DNA of 64,000 nucleotides, taken from Manganibacter manganicus (lineage in GTDB: Bacteria > Pseudomonadota > Alphaproteobacteria > Rhizobiales > Rhizobiaceae). A model generated the notes under the pieces. The model had not been told where the DNA came from. It did not search any database and saw only the letters and a program-made list of their open reading frames with translations. Position 1 is the first letter of the stretch. Every line of letters starts with the position of its first letter. The translations under genes and the position numbers were made by a program. Positions 35,759 to 45,253 of this stretch are shown here, piece by piece. Location: positions 1-64,000 of the forward strand of contig NZ_MDET01000004.1 in assembly GCF_002075885.1 (NCBI RefSeq), given 5' to 3'.

Positions 35759-36622
35759 ATGAAAAAGATTCTCACCTCGCTGGCACTGGTCGGTTTCGTC
35801 GTCGCGGGCGGCGCGGCGATCGCGGCCGAGGAAGGCGCCCAGGCAACCACCGCGCAGCCAACGCACTTCCCGATGAAGGAATTGCAGGAGATGGATTGGA
35901 GTTTTTCCGGTCCGTTCGGAACCTATGACAAGGCGCAGTTGCAGCGCGGCCTCCAGGTTTACAAGGAGGTTTGTTCGGCCTGCCATTCGCTGGACATGGT
36001 GGCGTTCCGCACGCTCGAAGGGCTTGGCTATTCCGAAGCGCAGGTGAAGGCCTTCGCCGCTGAATACACCATCCATGACGGCCCGAACGACGATGGCGAC
36101 ATGTTCGACCGTCCTGGCAAGCCGTCCGATTATTTTCCCTCGCCGTTCCCGAACGAACAGGCAGCGGCGGCCTCCAATGGTGGGGCTGCCCCGCCCGACA
36201 TGTCGTTGCTGGCCAAGGCACGCGGCCTTGAACGCGGCTTCCCGCAGTTCGTTTTCGATATCTTCACCCAGTATTCCGCGGGCGGCCCCGATTACATCCA
36301 CTCGCTGATCACCGGCTATGGCGAAACGCCGCCGGCCGGGCTGAAGATTCCCGAAGGCACCTATTACAACCCCTATTTCGACGCGGGCGTATCGTTGAAG
36401 ATGCCGCCGCCGATCTCGGACGGGCAAGTGACTTACAGCGACGGTTCGCCGGAAACTGTCGACCAGTATTCCAAGGACGTTGCAGCGTTCCTGATGTGGG
36501 CGGCCGAGCCGCATATGGAGGAACGCAAGAAGACGGGCTTCCGGGTCCTGCTGTTTCTGATCCTGTTTGGCGGCTTGGTGTATATGACCAAGCGCAAGGT
36601 GTGGTCCGACGTGGCGCACTGA
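35759..36622 (+). CDS. petC: Cytochrome c1 subunit of the bc1 complex
   Basis: Membrane-anchored c-type cytochrome, 287 residues. A signal peptide (about 1-22, ending AIA) exports it to the periplasm. The covalent haem motif is CSACH (72-76), and a Met ligand is expected near PPPDMSLL or KMPPPI. One C-terminal helix (about 262-280, VLLFLILFGGLVYM) anchors it. It is the last gene of petABC and is followed by a strong terminator. Confidence 0.96.
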   Translation: MKKILTSLALVGFVVAGGAAIAAEEGAQATTAQPTHFPMKELQEMDWSFSGPFGTYDKAQLQRGLQVYKEVCSACHSLDMVAFRTLEGLGYSEAQVKAFAAEYTIHDGPNDDGDMFDRPGKPSDYFPSPFPNEQAAAASNGGAAPPDMSLLAKARGLERGFPQFVFDIFTQYSAGGPDYIHSLITGYGETPPAGLKIPEGTYYNPYFDAGVSLKMPPPISDGQVTYSDGSPETVDQYSKDVAAFLMWAAEPHMEERKKTGFRVLLFLILFGGLVYMTKRKVWSDVAH

Positions 36623-36640
36623 TCGCCGCGCGATTAGATC

Positions 36641-36668
36641 AAAAAGGGCGCTTTCGGGCGCCCTTTTT
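36641..36668 (+). terminator. Intrinsic terminator of petABC
   Basis: The perfect stem AAAAAGGGCGC with GCGCCCTTTTT encloses a 5-6 nt loop and ends in T residues, 18 nt after the petC stop. Confidence 0.92.
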
Positions 36669-36815
36669 GTTGCAGCGTGCCGGGTGGGGCTGTGTCACCG
36701 GCGAAGATCGGCGAACATGCCGGGCAGGCGGCAAGGGAGATAAATCCGGCATCGCTTTTGCTTTTCTTTGCCGGGCCAAGGCTTTATCGATGACGTGACA
36801 GGACACGGAGCATCA

Positions 36816-37361
36816 ATGACACGCTCGACCGAAGAGACGCTGCTGGCGGCGATCCGCACAATTGTGGACTATCCCAAGCCCGGCATATTGTTTCGCGACA
36901 TCACCACGCTTCTGGGCGACGCGAAGGCCTTCAGTCTCGCCATCGATGAACTGGCCAGGCCGTATGGCGATGCCGTGCTCGACAAGGTGGCCGGCATCGA
37001 GGCGCGCGGCTTCATTCTCGGCGGTGCCGTGGCGCATCGCCTTTCGGCAGGCTTCGTGCCGATCCGCAAGAAGGGCAAGCTGCCACATGAGACCGTGCGT
37101 GTCGCCTACAGCCTGGAATATGGGCTGGACGAGATGGAAATGCACAAGGACGGGGTGGCGCCCGGCGAGAAGGTCATCCTGATCGACGATTTGATTGCCA
37201 CCGGCGGCACGGCGGAAGCGGCGGTCAAGCTGCTTCGCCAGATCGGTGCCGACATCGTCGCCGCCTGTTTCGTCATCGATTTACCTGACCTCGGCGGCCG
37301 CAAGAAGCTGGAGGCGCTCGGCGTTCCGGTGCAAACGCTGATTTCGTTCGAGGGCCATTAA
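36816..37361 (+). CDS. apt: Adenine phosphoribosyltransferase
   Basis: Purine-salvage enzyme converting adenine and PRPP to AMP in the cytoplasm, 181 residues. The family start [14 protein letters not shown] (about residues 22-35) and the PRPP-binding loop [14 protein letters not shown] (about 121-134) are both intact. The ATG at 36816 has GGAG 6 nt upstream; a longer frame begins at 36768 but is not needed. Monocistronic. Confidence 0.97.
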   Translation: MTRSTEETLLAAIRTIVDYPKPGILFRDITTLLGDAKAFSLAIDELARPYGDAVLDKVAGIEARGFILGGAVAHRLSAGFVPIRKKGKLPHETVRVAYSLEYGLDEMEMHKDGVAPGEKVILIDDLIATGGTAEAAVKLLRQIGADIVAACFVIDLPDLGGRKKLEALGVPVQTLISFEGH

Positions 37362-37719
37362 AGGGCGGTGTGGGGCATGCTGAGCCTGTGAACTTGATTC
37401 CGTCGTGCCTGTTTGGATCCTTCGAGGCTCGCCCCTTGTATCGGTAAATTGCGCAGTGCGTGCTTCGAGGCGCCGGCTCCTTAGCTCATGGTGAGGTGCG
37501 CAGCGCAGCGTAGCCTCGAACCGCGGGGGGCGGGCTCAGGGGGTGAGAACGGCTGCGGTTAGAATCGTGCGTCGTTCGAGACGGCAGCTCACGCTGCCTC
37601 CTCACGATGAGGGAGGTTTGTGTAATGTCGCCGCCTCAAAGAAAAAGCACCGCCCCCGCCCTCATCCTGAGTGTGGCGCTGGGTGCGTTATCCGCTGGTA
37701 AAACGCGGCTGCATTCAGC
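37362..37719. repeat. Intergenic region of degenerate palindromic repeats
   Basis: A 358-nt region with no gene. It contains recurring short modules: CTTCGAGGC at about 37430 and 37464, its inverse CCTCGAA at 37513, CTCATGGTGAGG (37485-37496) mirrored by CCTCACGATGAG (37600-37611), and a GGCAGC / GCTGCC hairpin at about 37582-37597. This is the look of a decayed rhizobial intergenic repeat family. Either flanking gene (apt, MaoC) could receive its 3' end from here. Confidence 0.5.
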
Positions 37720-38190
37720 CTATTTCACTTTCACCAGCACGGCGCTGTCGAAGGCGATCACCGTGTCGCCCTTGCTGTCGATGCCGCCGGCGCGCACGGT
37801 CAGCATATGCCAGCCCGGCCGGGAGGCGATCGGCCGATGTCCGATGCCGGCGCGGGTGAAGGTGACGGTTTCGCCGGCATAGACGGGCTTGGGCCATTTC
37901 AGGTTGCGGAAGCCGGGCGAGGGACCGAAAACCGGGATCAGACCGGGTCCGCTCCAGCGGGCCGGCTCGGTCGCCGCGCGGGTAGCCAGATTGTATTTCA
38001 TCCAGGTCGCCGCGGTATGCCAGCCGGACGCGCAGAGCGCGCCGAAGACGCTGTTTTTTGCCGCCGCTTCATCGACATGGAAGGGCTGCGGGTCGTATTT
38101 GCGGGCAAATTCCTTGATCGCTTCCGCCTCGAACAGATGCGCGCCGAGTGTCGTGACGGTGCCGATGCCGAAATATTCGTCGAGTGTCAC
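37720..38190 (-). CDS. MaoC-family (hot-dog fold) dehydratase-like protein, second of pair
   Basis: A 156-residue single hot-dog domain of the MaoC type. The active-site region is YDPQPFHVDEAAAKNSVFGALCASGWHTAA (residues about 31-60, abbreviated), carrying the conserved Asp and His of R-hydratases. The start is GTG 38190, which overlaps the preceding MaoC gene's stop (GTGA). The two neighbouring single-domain proteins may form a heterodimer; the acyl-CoA substrate is unknown. Confidence 0.85.
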   Translation of the reverse strand: MTLDEYFGIGTVTTLGAHLFEAEAIKEFARKYDPQPFHVDEAAAKNSVFGALCASGWHTAATWMKYNLATRAATEPARWSGPGLIPVFGPSPGFRNLKWPKPVYAGETVTFTRAGIGHRPIASRPGWHMLTVRAGGIDSKGDTVIAFDSAVLVKVK

Positions 38191-38651
38191 GCGAGCGCCT
38201 CGCGGCTGGAAAACATGCAGACATTTTCCTGTTCGAACACGCTTTCGCCCCTCTGGTTGAAAAGTTCGGAACGGATCGACACCAGGCCGATGGTGGGACG
38301 CGAGCGGGAGCGGCGGGCAGACAGAATGACGGTGCGGCCGCTGAGCGTGTCGTCGGCCAGTACCGGGCGTTTCCACTTCACCTGCTCGATGCCGGGCGCC
38401 CCCTGCGAGGTCGAGTCGAGCAGAAAGCCGTCGCAAAGCATGCGCATGAAGATGGCGCAGGTGTGCCAGCCGGAGGCGGCGAGCCCGCCGAGAAGACTGG
38501 CCTTGCCGGCTGCCTCATCGAGATGCATCGGCTGGGCGTCGAATTCGGAGGCGAACTCGACGATCTCCTCGGCGCTTATGCGCTTCGCGCCAAGGTCAAA
38601 CGTCCGGCCCTCGGTAAAGTCCTCATAGGCCCATTTCTTCGTGGTACTCAT
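38187..38651 (-). CDS. MaoC-family (hot-dog fold) dehydratase-like protein, first of pair
   Basis: A 154-residue MaoC-type protein. The segment FDAQPMHLDEAAGKASLLGGLAASGWHTCA (abbreviated; residues about 34-63) aligns directly with the active-site region of its downstream neighbour, including the Asp/His positions. ATG 38651 is the start that matches the partner's length; an upstream extension to 38837 is not supported. Likely a recent or ancient tandem duplicate in one operon. Confidence 0.85.
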   Translation of the reverse strand: MSTTKKWAYEDFTEGRTFDLGAKRISAEEIVEFASEFDAQPMHLDEAAGKASLLGGLAASGWHTCAIFMRMLCDGFLLDSTSQGAPGIEQVKWKRPVLADDTLSGRTVILSARRSRSRPTIGLVSIRSELFNQRGESVFEQENVCMFSSREALA

Positions 38652-38800
38652 CGTCGATATCGCGTCCGGTTCTTCGGGCGGATTGTGAATCGACGGGCTT
38701 ACGGGCACAAGCGCCGACTTTGCCTGGCCTAGTGGTTTTCGGATGTCGATGGCAGGCAGAACAGGCATCCGGCGGGAACGTCCCCCCGGATGCCCTTCGG

Positions 38801-39109
38801 TCAATAGCCGCCGTTGTCGTAATAGCGGTCGTCGCAAGGCGCTGTGTAGACGCGCCCGCTACTTGACCGATAGCGGCACATCTCTTCGCCGCGTGGCGCA
38901 GTGGCGGAACCAACGATGCCGCCGATGGCAGCGCCGCTGGCGGCGCCGATCAGCGTACTCTTGGTATCGCCGCCGATGGCCTGGCCGGCAAGCGCGCCGG
39001 CGCCGGCGCCCAGCAACGCGCCGGTTCCCGTGCGCTGTTGCTGGGGTGTGGATGCGCAACCTGCCAATGCAAGCGATAGCAGCATCGCGGCAGCAATGGT
39101 TGTTTTCAT
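38801..39109 (-). CDS. Glycine-zipper outer-membrane lipoprotein
   Basis: A 102-residue lipoprotein. The signal peptide ends in the lipobox LALAGC (Cys at residue 18). The mature part has a glycine-zipper helix (GALLGAGAGALAGQAIGG and ASGAAIGGIVGSA), a pattern of 17 kDa-type and osmotically inducible lipoproteins. The C-terminus is short and Tyr/Asp-rich with two further cysteines. ATG 39109 follows AGAGGAATTTC. It is probably outer-membrane anchored; the role is unknown. Confidence 0.8.
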   Translation of the reverse strand: MKTTIAAAMLLSLALAGCASTPQQQRTGTGALLGAGAGALAGQAIGGDTKSTLIGAASGAAIGGIVGSATAPRGEEMCRYRSSSGRVYTAPCDDRYYDNGGY

Positions 39110-39208
39110 GATGAAATTCCTCTCCATCCAGAGCCCCTTCTCCGATTCCTGCGCACTGCAATGCGGCGGAAGGGTGGCAGCCACCCGCTTTCGGCTATTG
39201 GGTGCGGC

Positions 39209-40312
39209 TCAGGTGTTGAACCTGAACAGCAGAATGTCACCGTCCTGCACGACATATTCCTTGCCCTCGTCACGCGCCTTGCCAGCCTCCTTGGCCGCCA
39301 CCTCACCGCCAAGCGCGATGAAATCGTCATAGGCGATGGTCTGGGCGCGGATGAAGCCGCGCTCGAAATCGGAGTGGATCACGCCGGCCGCCTGAGGCGC
39401 CTTCGTGCCGCGCTCGATCGTCCAGGCGCGTGTTTCCTTCGGCCCGGCGGTGAAATAGGTTATGAGGTGTAGCAATTCGTAGCCGGCGCGGATGAGCTTG
39501 TCCAAACCGGGCTCGTCTAGGCCCATGGAAGCGAGGAATTCGCGCTCGTCCTCGTCGGGAAGCTGGGCCACCTCGGCCTCGATCGCCGCCGAAATGACAA
39601 CGGTGCGGGCGCCCTGCGCCGCCGCCATCTCATCCACGGCCATGGTGTGCGCGTTACCCTTGGCGGCATCGCTTTCGGCAACATTGCACACATAGAGGAC
39701 CGGATGGGAGGTAAGCAGGTTGAGACCCTTGAGGCTGCGCAGATCCTCGGCGTCTATATCTTTCAGCAGATGGCGGGTCGGCTTGCCGTCCTGCAGAAGC
39801 GCCAGCGCCTTTTCCATCATCGGAAGTGCAGCCATGGCTTCCTTGTCCTTGCCTTGCGCGCGCTTGCGAATCTGCACGATGCGGCGTTCAAGGCTTTCAA
39901 GATCAGCGAGCATCAGTTCGGTCTCGACGGTTTCCGCGTCGGCGACGGGGTTGATGCGGCCCTCGACATGGGTGATGTCGTCGTCCTCGAAGCAGCGCAG
40001 CACATGCACGATGGCATCGACCTCTCGGATATTGGCGAGAAACTGGTTGCCGAGCCCTTCACCCTTCGAGGCGCCGCGCACCAGCCCGGCGATATCGACG
40101 AAGGAGATGCGGGTGGGGATGATATCCTTGGACTTGGCGGTGGCCGCAATCTTGTCCAAGCGCGGGTCCGGCACCGCGACTTCGCCGGTGTTCGGCTCGA
40201 TGGTGCAGAAGGGGTAGTTGGCGGCTTGCGCGGCCGCTGTCCTGGTCAGCGCGTTGAAAAGCGTCGATTTGCCGACATTGGGCAGGCCGACGATGCCGCA
40301 TTTGAAACCCAT
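39209..40312 (-). CDS. ychF: Redox-regulated ATPase/GTPase of the YchF (Obg-related) family
   Basis: A 367-residue P-loop protein that binds ribosomes and prefers ATP in characterised members. G1 is GLPNVGKST (residues 8-16), G3 is the DIAGLV segment and the usual G4 NKxD is replaced by NVAE, the family hallmark behind relaxed nucleotide specificity. A C-terminal TGS-like domain (LITYFTAGPKETRAW..GDILLFRFNT) is present. It lies 84 nt downstream of pth on the same strand, with rplY before that. Confidence 0.95.
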   Translation of the reverse strand: MGFKCGIVGLPNVGKSTLFNALTRTAAAQAANYPFCTIEPNTGEVAVPDPRLDKIAATAKSKDIIPTRISFVDIAGLVRGASKGEGLGNQFLANIREVDAIVHVLRCFEDDDITHVEGRINPVADAETVETELMLADLESLERRIVQIRKRAQGKDKEAMAALPMMEKALALLQDGKPTRHLLKDIDAEDLRSLKGLNLLTSHPVLYVCNVAESDAAKGNAHTMAVDEMAAAQGARTVVISAAIEAEVAQLPDEDEREFLASMGLDEPGLDKLIRAGYELLHLITYFTAGPKETRAWTIERGTKAPQAAGVIHSDFERGFIRAQTIAYDDFIALGGEVAAKEAGKARDEGKEYVVQDGDILLFRFNT

Positions 40313-40396
40313 TTTGTCCGGTCCTGTCGAGAAAAGAGAATGTGTTCAGGGCTATGGGCGAAAGGGCCGAGCAACGTCAAGCCCCTCGGGATGTTG

Positions 40397-41128
40397 TCAG
40401 CTCTTGCCGCCGAACAGCTTCTTGAGCATGGCGGCCATCGGGCCGGTTTCGGGCAGCCTGGCAAGCTGTTGCTGGCGCGCCTGGCGGACATCGCTCTGTT
40501 GCTTGGGCGGCTTCGGCGCTTTCGGCGGCGGCGTATCATCCGGCCCCGTCGGTTGCAATTTCTCACGTAACGTCAATGTCACGCGGTTCATGAAGCTGGA
40601 ATCGTCACCGGCAGCGAGAAGTCCGGCATCTTCGGCGATCACTTCCAGAAGCACGTCGAGCCACTCACGATCGGCCTTGGAAAAATCGCCGAGCACATGA
40701 CCATGCACCATCTCTCTGGCACCGGGATGGCCGACACCGATGCGCACGCGGCGATAGTCCTTGCCGATATGCTGGTCGATGGAGCGAATGCCGTTGTGGC
40801 CGCCGGAACCGCCGCCGCGCTTGATCCGCACCTTGCCGGAAGCAAGGTCGATCTCGTCGTAAAAGACGGTCACGTCGGAAGGGGTGAGCTTATAGAAGCG
40901 CAGCGCCTCGCCGACCGCCTGGCCGGAGAGATTCATGAAGGTCTGCGGCTTGATGAGCAGCACCTTTTCACCACCGATCCTGCCTTCGGTGATCTCGGCC
41001 TGAAATTTTTTCGACCAGGGCGAAAAGGAATGGCGGCGGGCAATGCTGTCCGCCGCCATGAAACCGACATTGTGCCGGTTGTCGGCATATTTCGCGCCCG
41101 GATTGCCGAGACCTGCAAAGAGCAGCAT
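40397..41128 (-). CDS. pth: Peptidyl-tRNA hydrolase
   Basis: Recycles peptidyl-tRNA released during translation. It has 243 residues: a normal Pth core (to about 190) plus a Pro/Lys/Gln-rich C-terminal tail ([12 protein letters not shown]) and a short end found in alphaproteobacterial members. The N-terminus [20 protein letters not shown] carries the substrate Asn and the catalytic His (residue 19), with the later [10 protein letters not shown] block. A strong GGAGG-type site precedes ATG 41128. Paired with rplY, as is common in bacteria. Confidence 0.96.
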   Translation of the reverse strand: MLLFAGLGNPGAKYADNRHNVGFMAADSIARRHSFSPWSKKFQAEITEGRIGGEKVLLIKPQTFMNLSGQAVGEALRFYKLTPSDVTVFYDEIDLASGKVRIKRGGGSGGHNGIRSIDQHIGKDYRRVRIGVGHPGAREMVHGHVLGDFSKADREWLDVLLEVIAEDAGLLAAGDDSSFMNRVTLTLREKLQPTGPDDTPPPKAPKPPKQQSDVRQARQQQLARLPETGPMAAMLKKLFGGKS

Positions 41129-41155
41129 CGCGTGGCCCTCCGTAAACGGAAACGC

Positions 41156-41797
41156 TTATTCCTCTTCGCCGTCGGCGGCTTCCGGGGCCTCGGCTTCCGC
41201 CGAAGCCTCGGTTTCCTCCGACTTCATTGCCGAGGAGCCGGCAACGGTCGCGATGGTGAAGTCGCGGTCGGAGATCACGGCGCGAACGCCGGCGGGCAGC
41301 GTCACAGCGGAAATGTGAATGGAATCGCCGATTTCCACACCTGTCAGATCGACCGTGATGGAATCCGGTATCGCATTGGCCGGGCAAAGGAATTCGACCT
41401 CGTGCCGCACGATGTTGAGCACGCCGCCACGCTTGATGCCGGGCGACTTCTCTTCATTGATGAAGTGCACCGGAACGTTGACCGTGACCTCGGTTTTGGC
41501 GCTTACGCGCAGGAAGTCGACGTGAAGCGGAACGTCCTTCACCGGATCGAGCTGATAGTCTTTCGGCAAAACCTGGATCTTCTTGCCGTCGACATCGATG
41601 GTCGCGATGGTGGTGAGAAAGCCGCCGCCGTGGATCTTGTAAAAGATATCCTTGTAGGACAGCGCGATCGTCAGGGGAGGCTGCTTGTCGCCGTAGATCA
41701 CGGCGGGGATTTTTCCGTTGCGGCGAACTGCACGGGCGGACCCCTTACCGACCTGTTCGCGCGCCTCGGCCTTCAGCTCGTAAGCTTGTTGGCTCAT
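41156..41797 (-). CDS. rplY: 50S ribosomal protein L25 (general stress protein Ctc type)
   Basis: A 213-residue L25 of the long Ctc form: an N-terminal 5S rRNA-binding domain ([17 protein letters not shown], about residues 17-33) and a C-terminal beta domain, ending in an Ala/Glu-rich acidic tail. ATG 41797 has AAAGGAAA 5-6 nt upstream. An earlier in-frame ATG (41812) is also possible. It lies 27 nt upstream of pth, so the pair is co-transcribed. Confidence 0.95.
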   Translation of the reverse strand: MSQQAYELKAEAREQVGKGSARAVRRNGKIPAVIYGDKQPPLTIALSYKDIFYKIHGGGFLTTIATIDVDGKKIQVLPKDYQLDPVKDVPLHVDFLRVSAKTEVTVNVPVHFINEEKSPGIKRGGVLNIVRHEVEFLCPANAIPDSITVDLTGVEIGDSIHISAVTLPAGVRAVISDRDFTIATVAGSSAMKSEETEASAEAEAPEAADGEEE

Positions 41798-42019
41798 GGC
41801 ATTTCCTTTCATTGTTTTGGAGCGCCTGCGGCGTTGACGGCCGCAAACGTCGAAAGCTTTCAAACCACCGACAATCCGGTTCGAAAGACGGTAGCCGCTT
41901 CGGGGGATCGTACGGGGGATCAGGCTTTCCGCCGCGTTGCCTCCAAGGGTGTCTACGCGGGTGGCGGGTCTATAGCGGAAGCCGGGCCGGCGCGCAAGAA
42001 CCAGCCCGCCTTTCGCGGT

Positions 42020-43231
42020 TCATATCGCATTCTTCGTTGCCTTCATGTCGGGCAGGAAGATCGTGAGCAGGCCGATGAGGGGCAGAAACGAGCAGATCCG
42101 GTAAACGAAATCGATGCCCCATTCGTCGGCGACCACGCCGAGGACCGCCGCGGCGATGCCACCCATGCCGAAAGCGAAACCGAAGAAAATGCCGGCGATC
42201 ATGCCGACACGGCCGGGCACCAGTTCCTGAGCAAAGACGACGATGTTGGAGAAGGCCGATGACAGGATCAGGCCGATCAGTATCGTCAGCACGATGGTCC
42301 ATTCGAAATTGGCGTAGGGCAGAGCGAGCGTGAAGGGCAGGACGCCGACAATCGAGAACCAGATCATCGCCTTCTGGCCATAGCGGTCACCGAACGGGCC
42401 GCCTATCAGGATGCCGAGCGCCGATGCGCCAAGGAAGGCGAACAGCATGATTTGCGACATCTGCACAGAGACGCCGAATTTGTCGATGGCATAGAAGGTG
42501 TAATAGCTGGAGATGCTGGCAATGTAGGCGTTCTTGGAAAAGACCAGAAGCGTGAGCACGACCAGCGCCCACAATACTCGCTGGCGTCCGAACGGCGAGA
42601 CGAAAGGTTGGGTTTTGCGGCTGGCTGCCGCTGCCCGGTAGCGGCTGTACCATCCGCCCACCTGCCACAGCACGATAATGCCGATCAGCGAGCCGACGGC
42701 AAACCAGGAAATGCTGGTTTGACCGAATGGCACGACGATGAAGGCGGCGAGCAACGGACCCATGGCCTGACCGAAATTACCGCCGACCTGGAACAGGGAT
42801 TGCGCCAGCCCGAAACGTCCGCCAGAGGCAAAGCGGGCAATGCGCGAGGATTCGGGATGGAACACGGCCGAGCCGATGCCGATCAGCGAAGCGCCGGCCA
42901 GAAGCAGCCAATAGTGGCCGGCATGCGCCAGCACGATCAGCCCGACCAGCGAGGAAGCCATGCCCCACGGCAGAGAATAGGGCATCGGGCGCTTGTCCGT
43001 CACCCAACCCACCACCGGTTGCAACAGCGATGCGGTGAGCTGGAAGGTGAAGGTGAGCAGGCCGATCTGCCAGAAATCGAGGCCGTAATTGTCCTTGAGC
43101 AGCGGATAAATGGCAGCCAGGAGCGACTGCATGATGTCGTTGACGCCATGGCAGAAGCTGACCGCCAGGATGACGGTGAAGGTCGTTGCCGCCGCCGAGG
43201 GCCGGGCGACCGGGGCTGTCGTGTCGGTCAA
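42020..43231 (-). CDS. fsr: MFS drug exporter, fosmidomycin-resistance (Fsr) type
   Basis: A 403-residue, twelve-helix major-facilitator transporter. The N-terminal block SFCHGVNDIMQSLLAAIYPLLKD (abbreviated; residues about 25-47) is distinctive for the Fsr subfamily, and the loop VTDKRPMPY is the MFS A-like motif. The start appears to be TTG 43231 with GGAG about 8 nt upstream; no ATG in frame is nearby. It is divergent from an AraC-type regulator, which may control it (inference). The substrate is not shown by sequence. Confidence 0.85.
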   Translation of the reverse strand: MTDTTAPVARPSAAATTFTVILAVSFCHGVNDIMQSLLAAIYPLLKDNYGLDFWQIGLLTFTFQLTASLLQPVVGWVTDKRPMPYSLPWGMASSLVGLIVLAHAGHYWLLLAGASLIGIGSAVFHPESSRIARFASGGRFGLAQSLFQVGGNFGQAMGPLLAAFIVVPFGQTSISWFAVGSLIGIIVLWQVGGWYSRYRAAAASRKTQPFVSPFGRQRVLWALVVLTLLVFSKNAYIASISSYYTFYAIDKFGVSVQMSQIMLFAFLGASALGILIGGPFGDRYGQKAMIWFSIVGVLPFTLALPYANFEWTIVLTILIGLILSSAFSNIVVFAQELVPGRVGMIAGIFFGFAFGMGGIAAAVLGVVADEWGIDFVYRICSFLPLIGLLTIFLPDMKATKNAI

Positions 43232-43345
43232 GATTGCTACTCCATGGCATTTCGGCGTGGTCGCGCCGGCAGCGCTTATAGGCTTATTGCGAGGCGACTA
43301 CTTTCGTGGTTTGATCCAGTACCTTCGCAAGTGGGCCTATTTGTC

Positions 43346-44167
43346 ATGAAAAATGCGCTCGGACCGAGGCTGACTGACAGCGAGCTTTTTAGGCTGCATG
43401 AAGGGCGCTGGCGCTGGGTGGAAGAGGCTGACCAGCCGGTGGTGACGCTGCCCACCGAATATCCGGACAGCTATCGGGTTCCGCGTCATCATCATAGCCG
43501 CAGCCAGCTTCTGCACGCGTTGACCGGGGTCGTACTTGTGACGACGATCAACGGACGATGGATGGTGCCGCCCGACCACGCGATGTGGATACCGGCCGGT
43601 ACGGACCATTCGGTCGAGATGCTTGGCGACGTCGCCATGCGCTCCGTCTATGTCGTGCCGGACGCACTTTCGGGTTTGCCGGAGAGTTTACGGGTGGTCG
43701 GCGTGACTCCGCTGATGCGCAGCCTGATCATCGAATCGGAAAAGCTGCCGCAGGGCGTGGAACTGGAGGGGCGCGCAGCCCTGATCATGCAGCTTCTGCT
43801 GCATGAAGTCCCGCATCTGCCGGAGCGGCCACTGGCCCTGCCGTTGCCGACCGATCCAAGGCTGGCGGCGCTGTGCCGTAATTTCGTGGCGGCGCCCTCG
43901 CCGCATGCGACCATCGATGAGTGGGCGCGGCAGGCCGGTCTGAGCCGTCGCAGCTTCACGCGGCTTTTTCATCGCCAGACCGGTCTGACATTATCGACCT
44001 GGCGTCAGCAAGCCTGCCTGTTTGCAGCACTACCACGATTGGCGGAGGGCGAACCGATCACCCGTGTCGCGCTCGACCTCGGTTATGACAGCGTTCCGGC
44101 CTTCACCACCATGTTCAAGCGCATGCTTGGCGCCGCTCCGCGCGCCTATATGAACGCAACCCGATAG
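43346..44167 (+). CDS. AraC-family transcriptional regulator
   Basis: A 273-residue regulator with an N-terminal cupin-like sensor region (PRHHHSRSQLLHALTGVV, PPDHAMWIPAGTDHSVEM) and a C-terminal AraC double helix-turn-helix (AGLSRRSFTRLFHRQTG and ALDLGYDSVPAFTTMFKRMLG, about residues 195-265). The His-rich cupin could bind a metal or small ligand. ATG 43346 lies 114 nt from the divergent fsr start, which suggests local control. Confidence 0.88.
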   Translation: MKNALGPRLTDSELFRLHEGRWRWVEEADQPVVTLPTEYPDSYRVPRHHHSRSQLLHALTGVVLVTTINGRWMVPPDHAMWIPAGTDHSVEMLGDVAMRSVYVVPDALSGLPESLRVVGVTPLMRSLIIESEKLPQGVELEGRAALIMQLLLHEVPHLPERPLALPLPTDPRLAALCRNFVAAPSPHATIDEWARQAGLSRRSFTRLFHRQTGLTLSTWRQQACLFAALPRLAEGEPITRVALDLGYDSVPAFTTMFKRMLGAAPRAYMNATR

Positions 44168-44190
44168 AAGAGGCCCAGTTGCGCGCTTGT

Positions 44191-45126
44191 TTAGTCGAAC
44201 AGGCTGGAGACCGATTCTTCGGATGCGGTGCGCGAAATGGCTTCGCCGAGGAGGTCGCCAATGGAGATGACGCGGATATTCGGCGCGTCATTGATGTTCT
44301 GCGTCGGCTGGATGGAATCGGTGATGACCAGTTCCTGGAGTTTCGAGCCGGCGATACGGGCCGTGGCGCCGCCGGAAAGCACGCCATGCGTGATATAGGC
44401 GGTGACGCTGGTGGCACCCTTGGCAAGCAGGGCGTCGGCTGCGTTGCACAGCGTGCCGCCGGAATCGACGATATCGTCGATCAGAAGGCAGTCCTTGCCC
44501 ATGACGTCGCCGATCACGTTCATGACTTCGGATTCGCCCGGCCGTTCGCGCCGCTTGTCGACGATGGCAAGCTGCGCGTCGAGCCGCTTGGCGAGCGCGC
44601 GGGCACGCACGACGCCGCCGACGTCGGGCGAGACCACCATGACATTGGCAAGCTGCTTGTACTTGGCCTTCACGTCGCGCGCCATCACCGGCACGGAAAA
44701 CAGATTGTCGGTGGGAATATCGAAGAAACCCTGAATCTGGCCGGCGTGGAGATCGAGCGTCAGTACGCGGCTGGCGCCGGCGCGGGTGATCATGTTGGCG
44801 ACCAGCTTGGCCGAGATCGGCGTACGGCCGGAGGCGCGGCGATCCTGCCGGGCGTAGCCGAAATAGGGAATGACCGCCGTAATGCGTCGTGCCGAGGAGC
44901 GCATGAAGGCGTCCATCATGATGAGGAGTTCCATCAGATGATCGTTGGTCGGGAAGGAGGTGGACTGGAGGACGAAGACGTCTTCGCCGCGCACGTTCTC
45001 CTGAATCTCGACGAAGATTTCCTGGTCGGCGAAACGCCGGACGCTGGCCTTACCCAGGGGAATGTTGAGATAGCGGGCTACAGCTTCTGCCAGCACCCGG
45101 TTGGAATTGCCCGCGAAGAGTTTCAT
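44191..45126 (-). CDS. prs: Ribose-phosphate pyrophosphokinase
   Basis: Makes PRPP from ribose 5-phosphate and ATP for nucleotide, His and Trp synthesis. It has 311 residues, full length. The ATP-binding flexible loop [15 protein letters not shown], the [12 protein letters not shown] segment and the PRPP/ribose-5-P loop [13 protein letters not shown] are all intact. ATG 45126 begins MKLFAGNSN, the standard N-terminus. It appears monocistronic. Confidence 0.97.
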   Translation of the reverse strand: MKLFAGNSNRVLAEAVARYLNIPLGKASVRRFADQEIFVEIQENVRGEDVFVLQSTSFPTNDHLMELLIMMDAFMRSSARRITAVIPYFGYARQDRRASGRTPISAKLVANMITRAGASRVLTLDLHAGQIQGFFDIPTDNLFSVPVMARDVKAKYKQLANVMVVSPDVGGVVRARALAKRLDAQLAIVDKRRERPGESEVMNVIGDVMGKDCLLIDDIVDSGGTLCNAADALLAKGATSVTAYITHGVLSGGATARIAGSKLQELVITDSIQPTQNINDAPNIRVISIGDLLGEAISRTASEESVSSLFD

Positions 45127-45253
45127 GCCCGTTCCTGATGGAAAATCGTATCGGGCTTTTACCGCCCTATGACGCTATTGCAAGCGCCGCGGGCCGGAAT
45201 CGCCGGCTAATCCCAAAAAAAGCAGTTGGAATAGGAAAAAAGGATAACAACTC

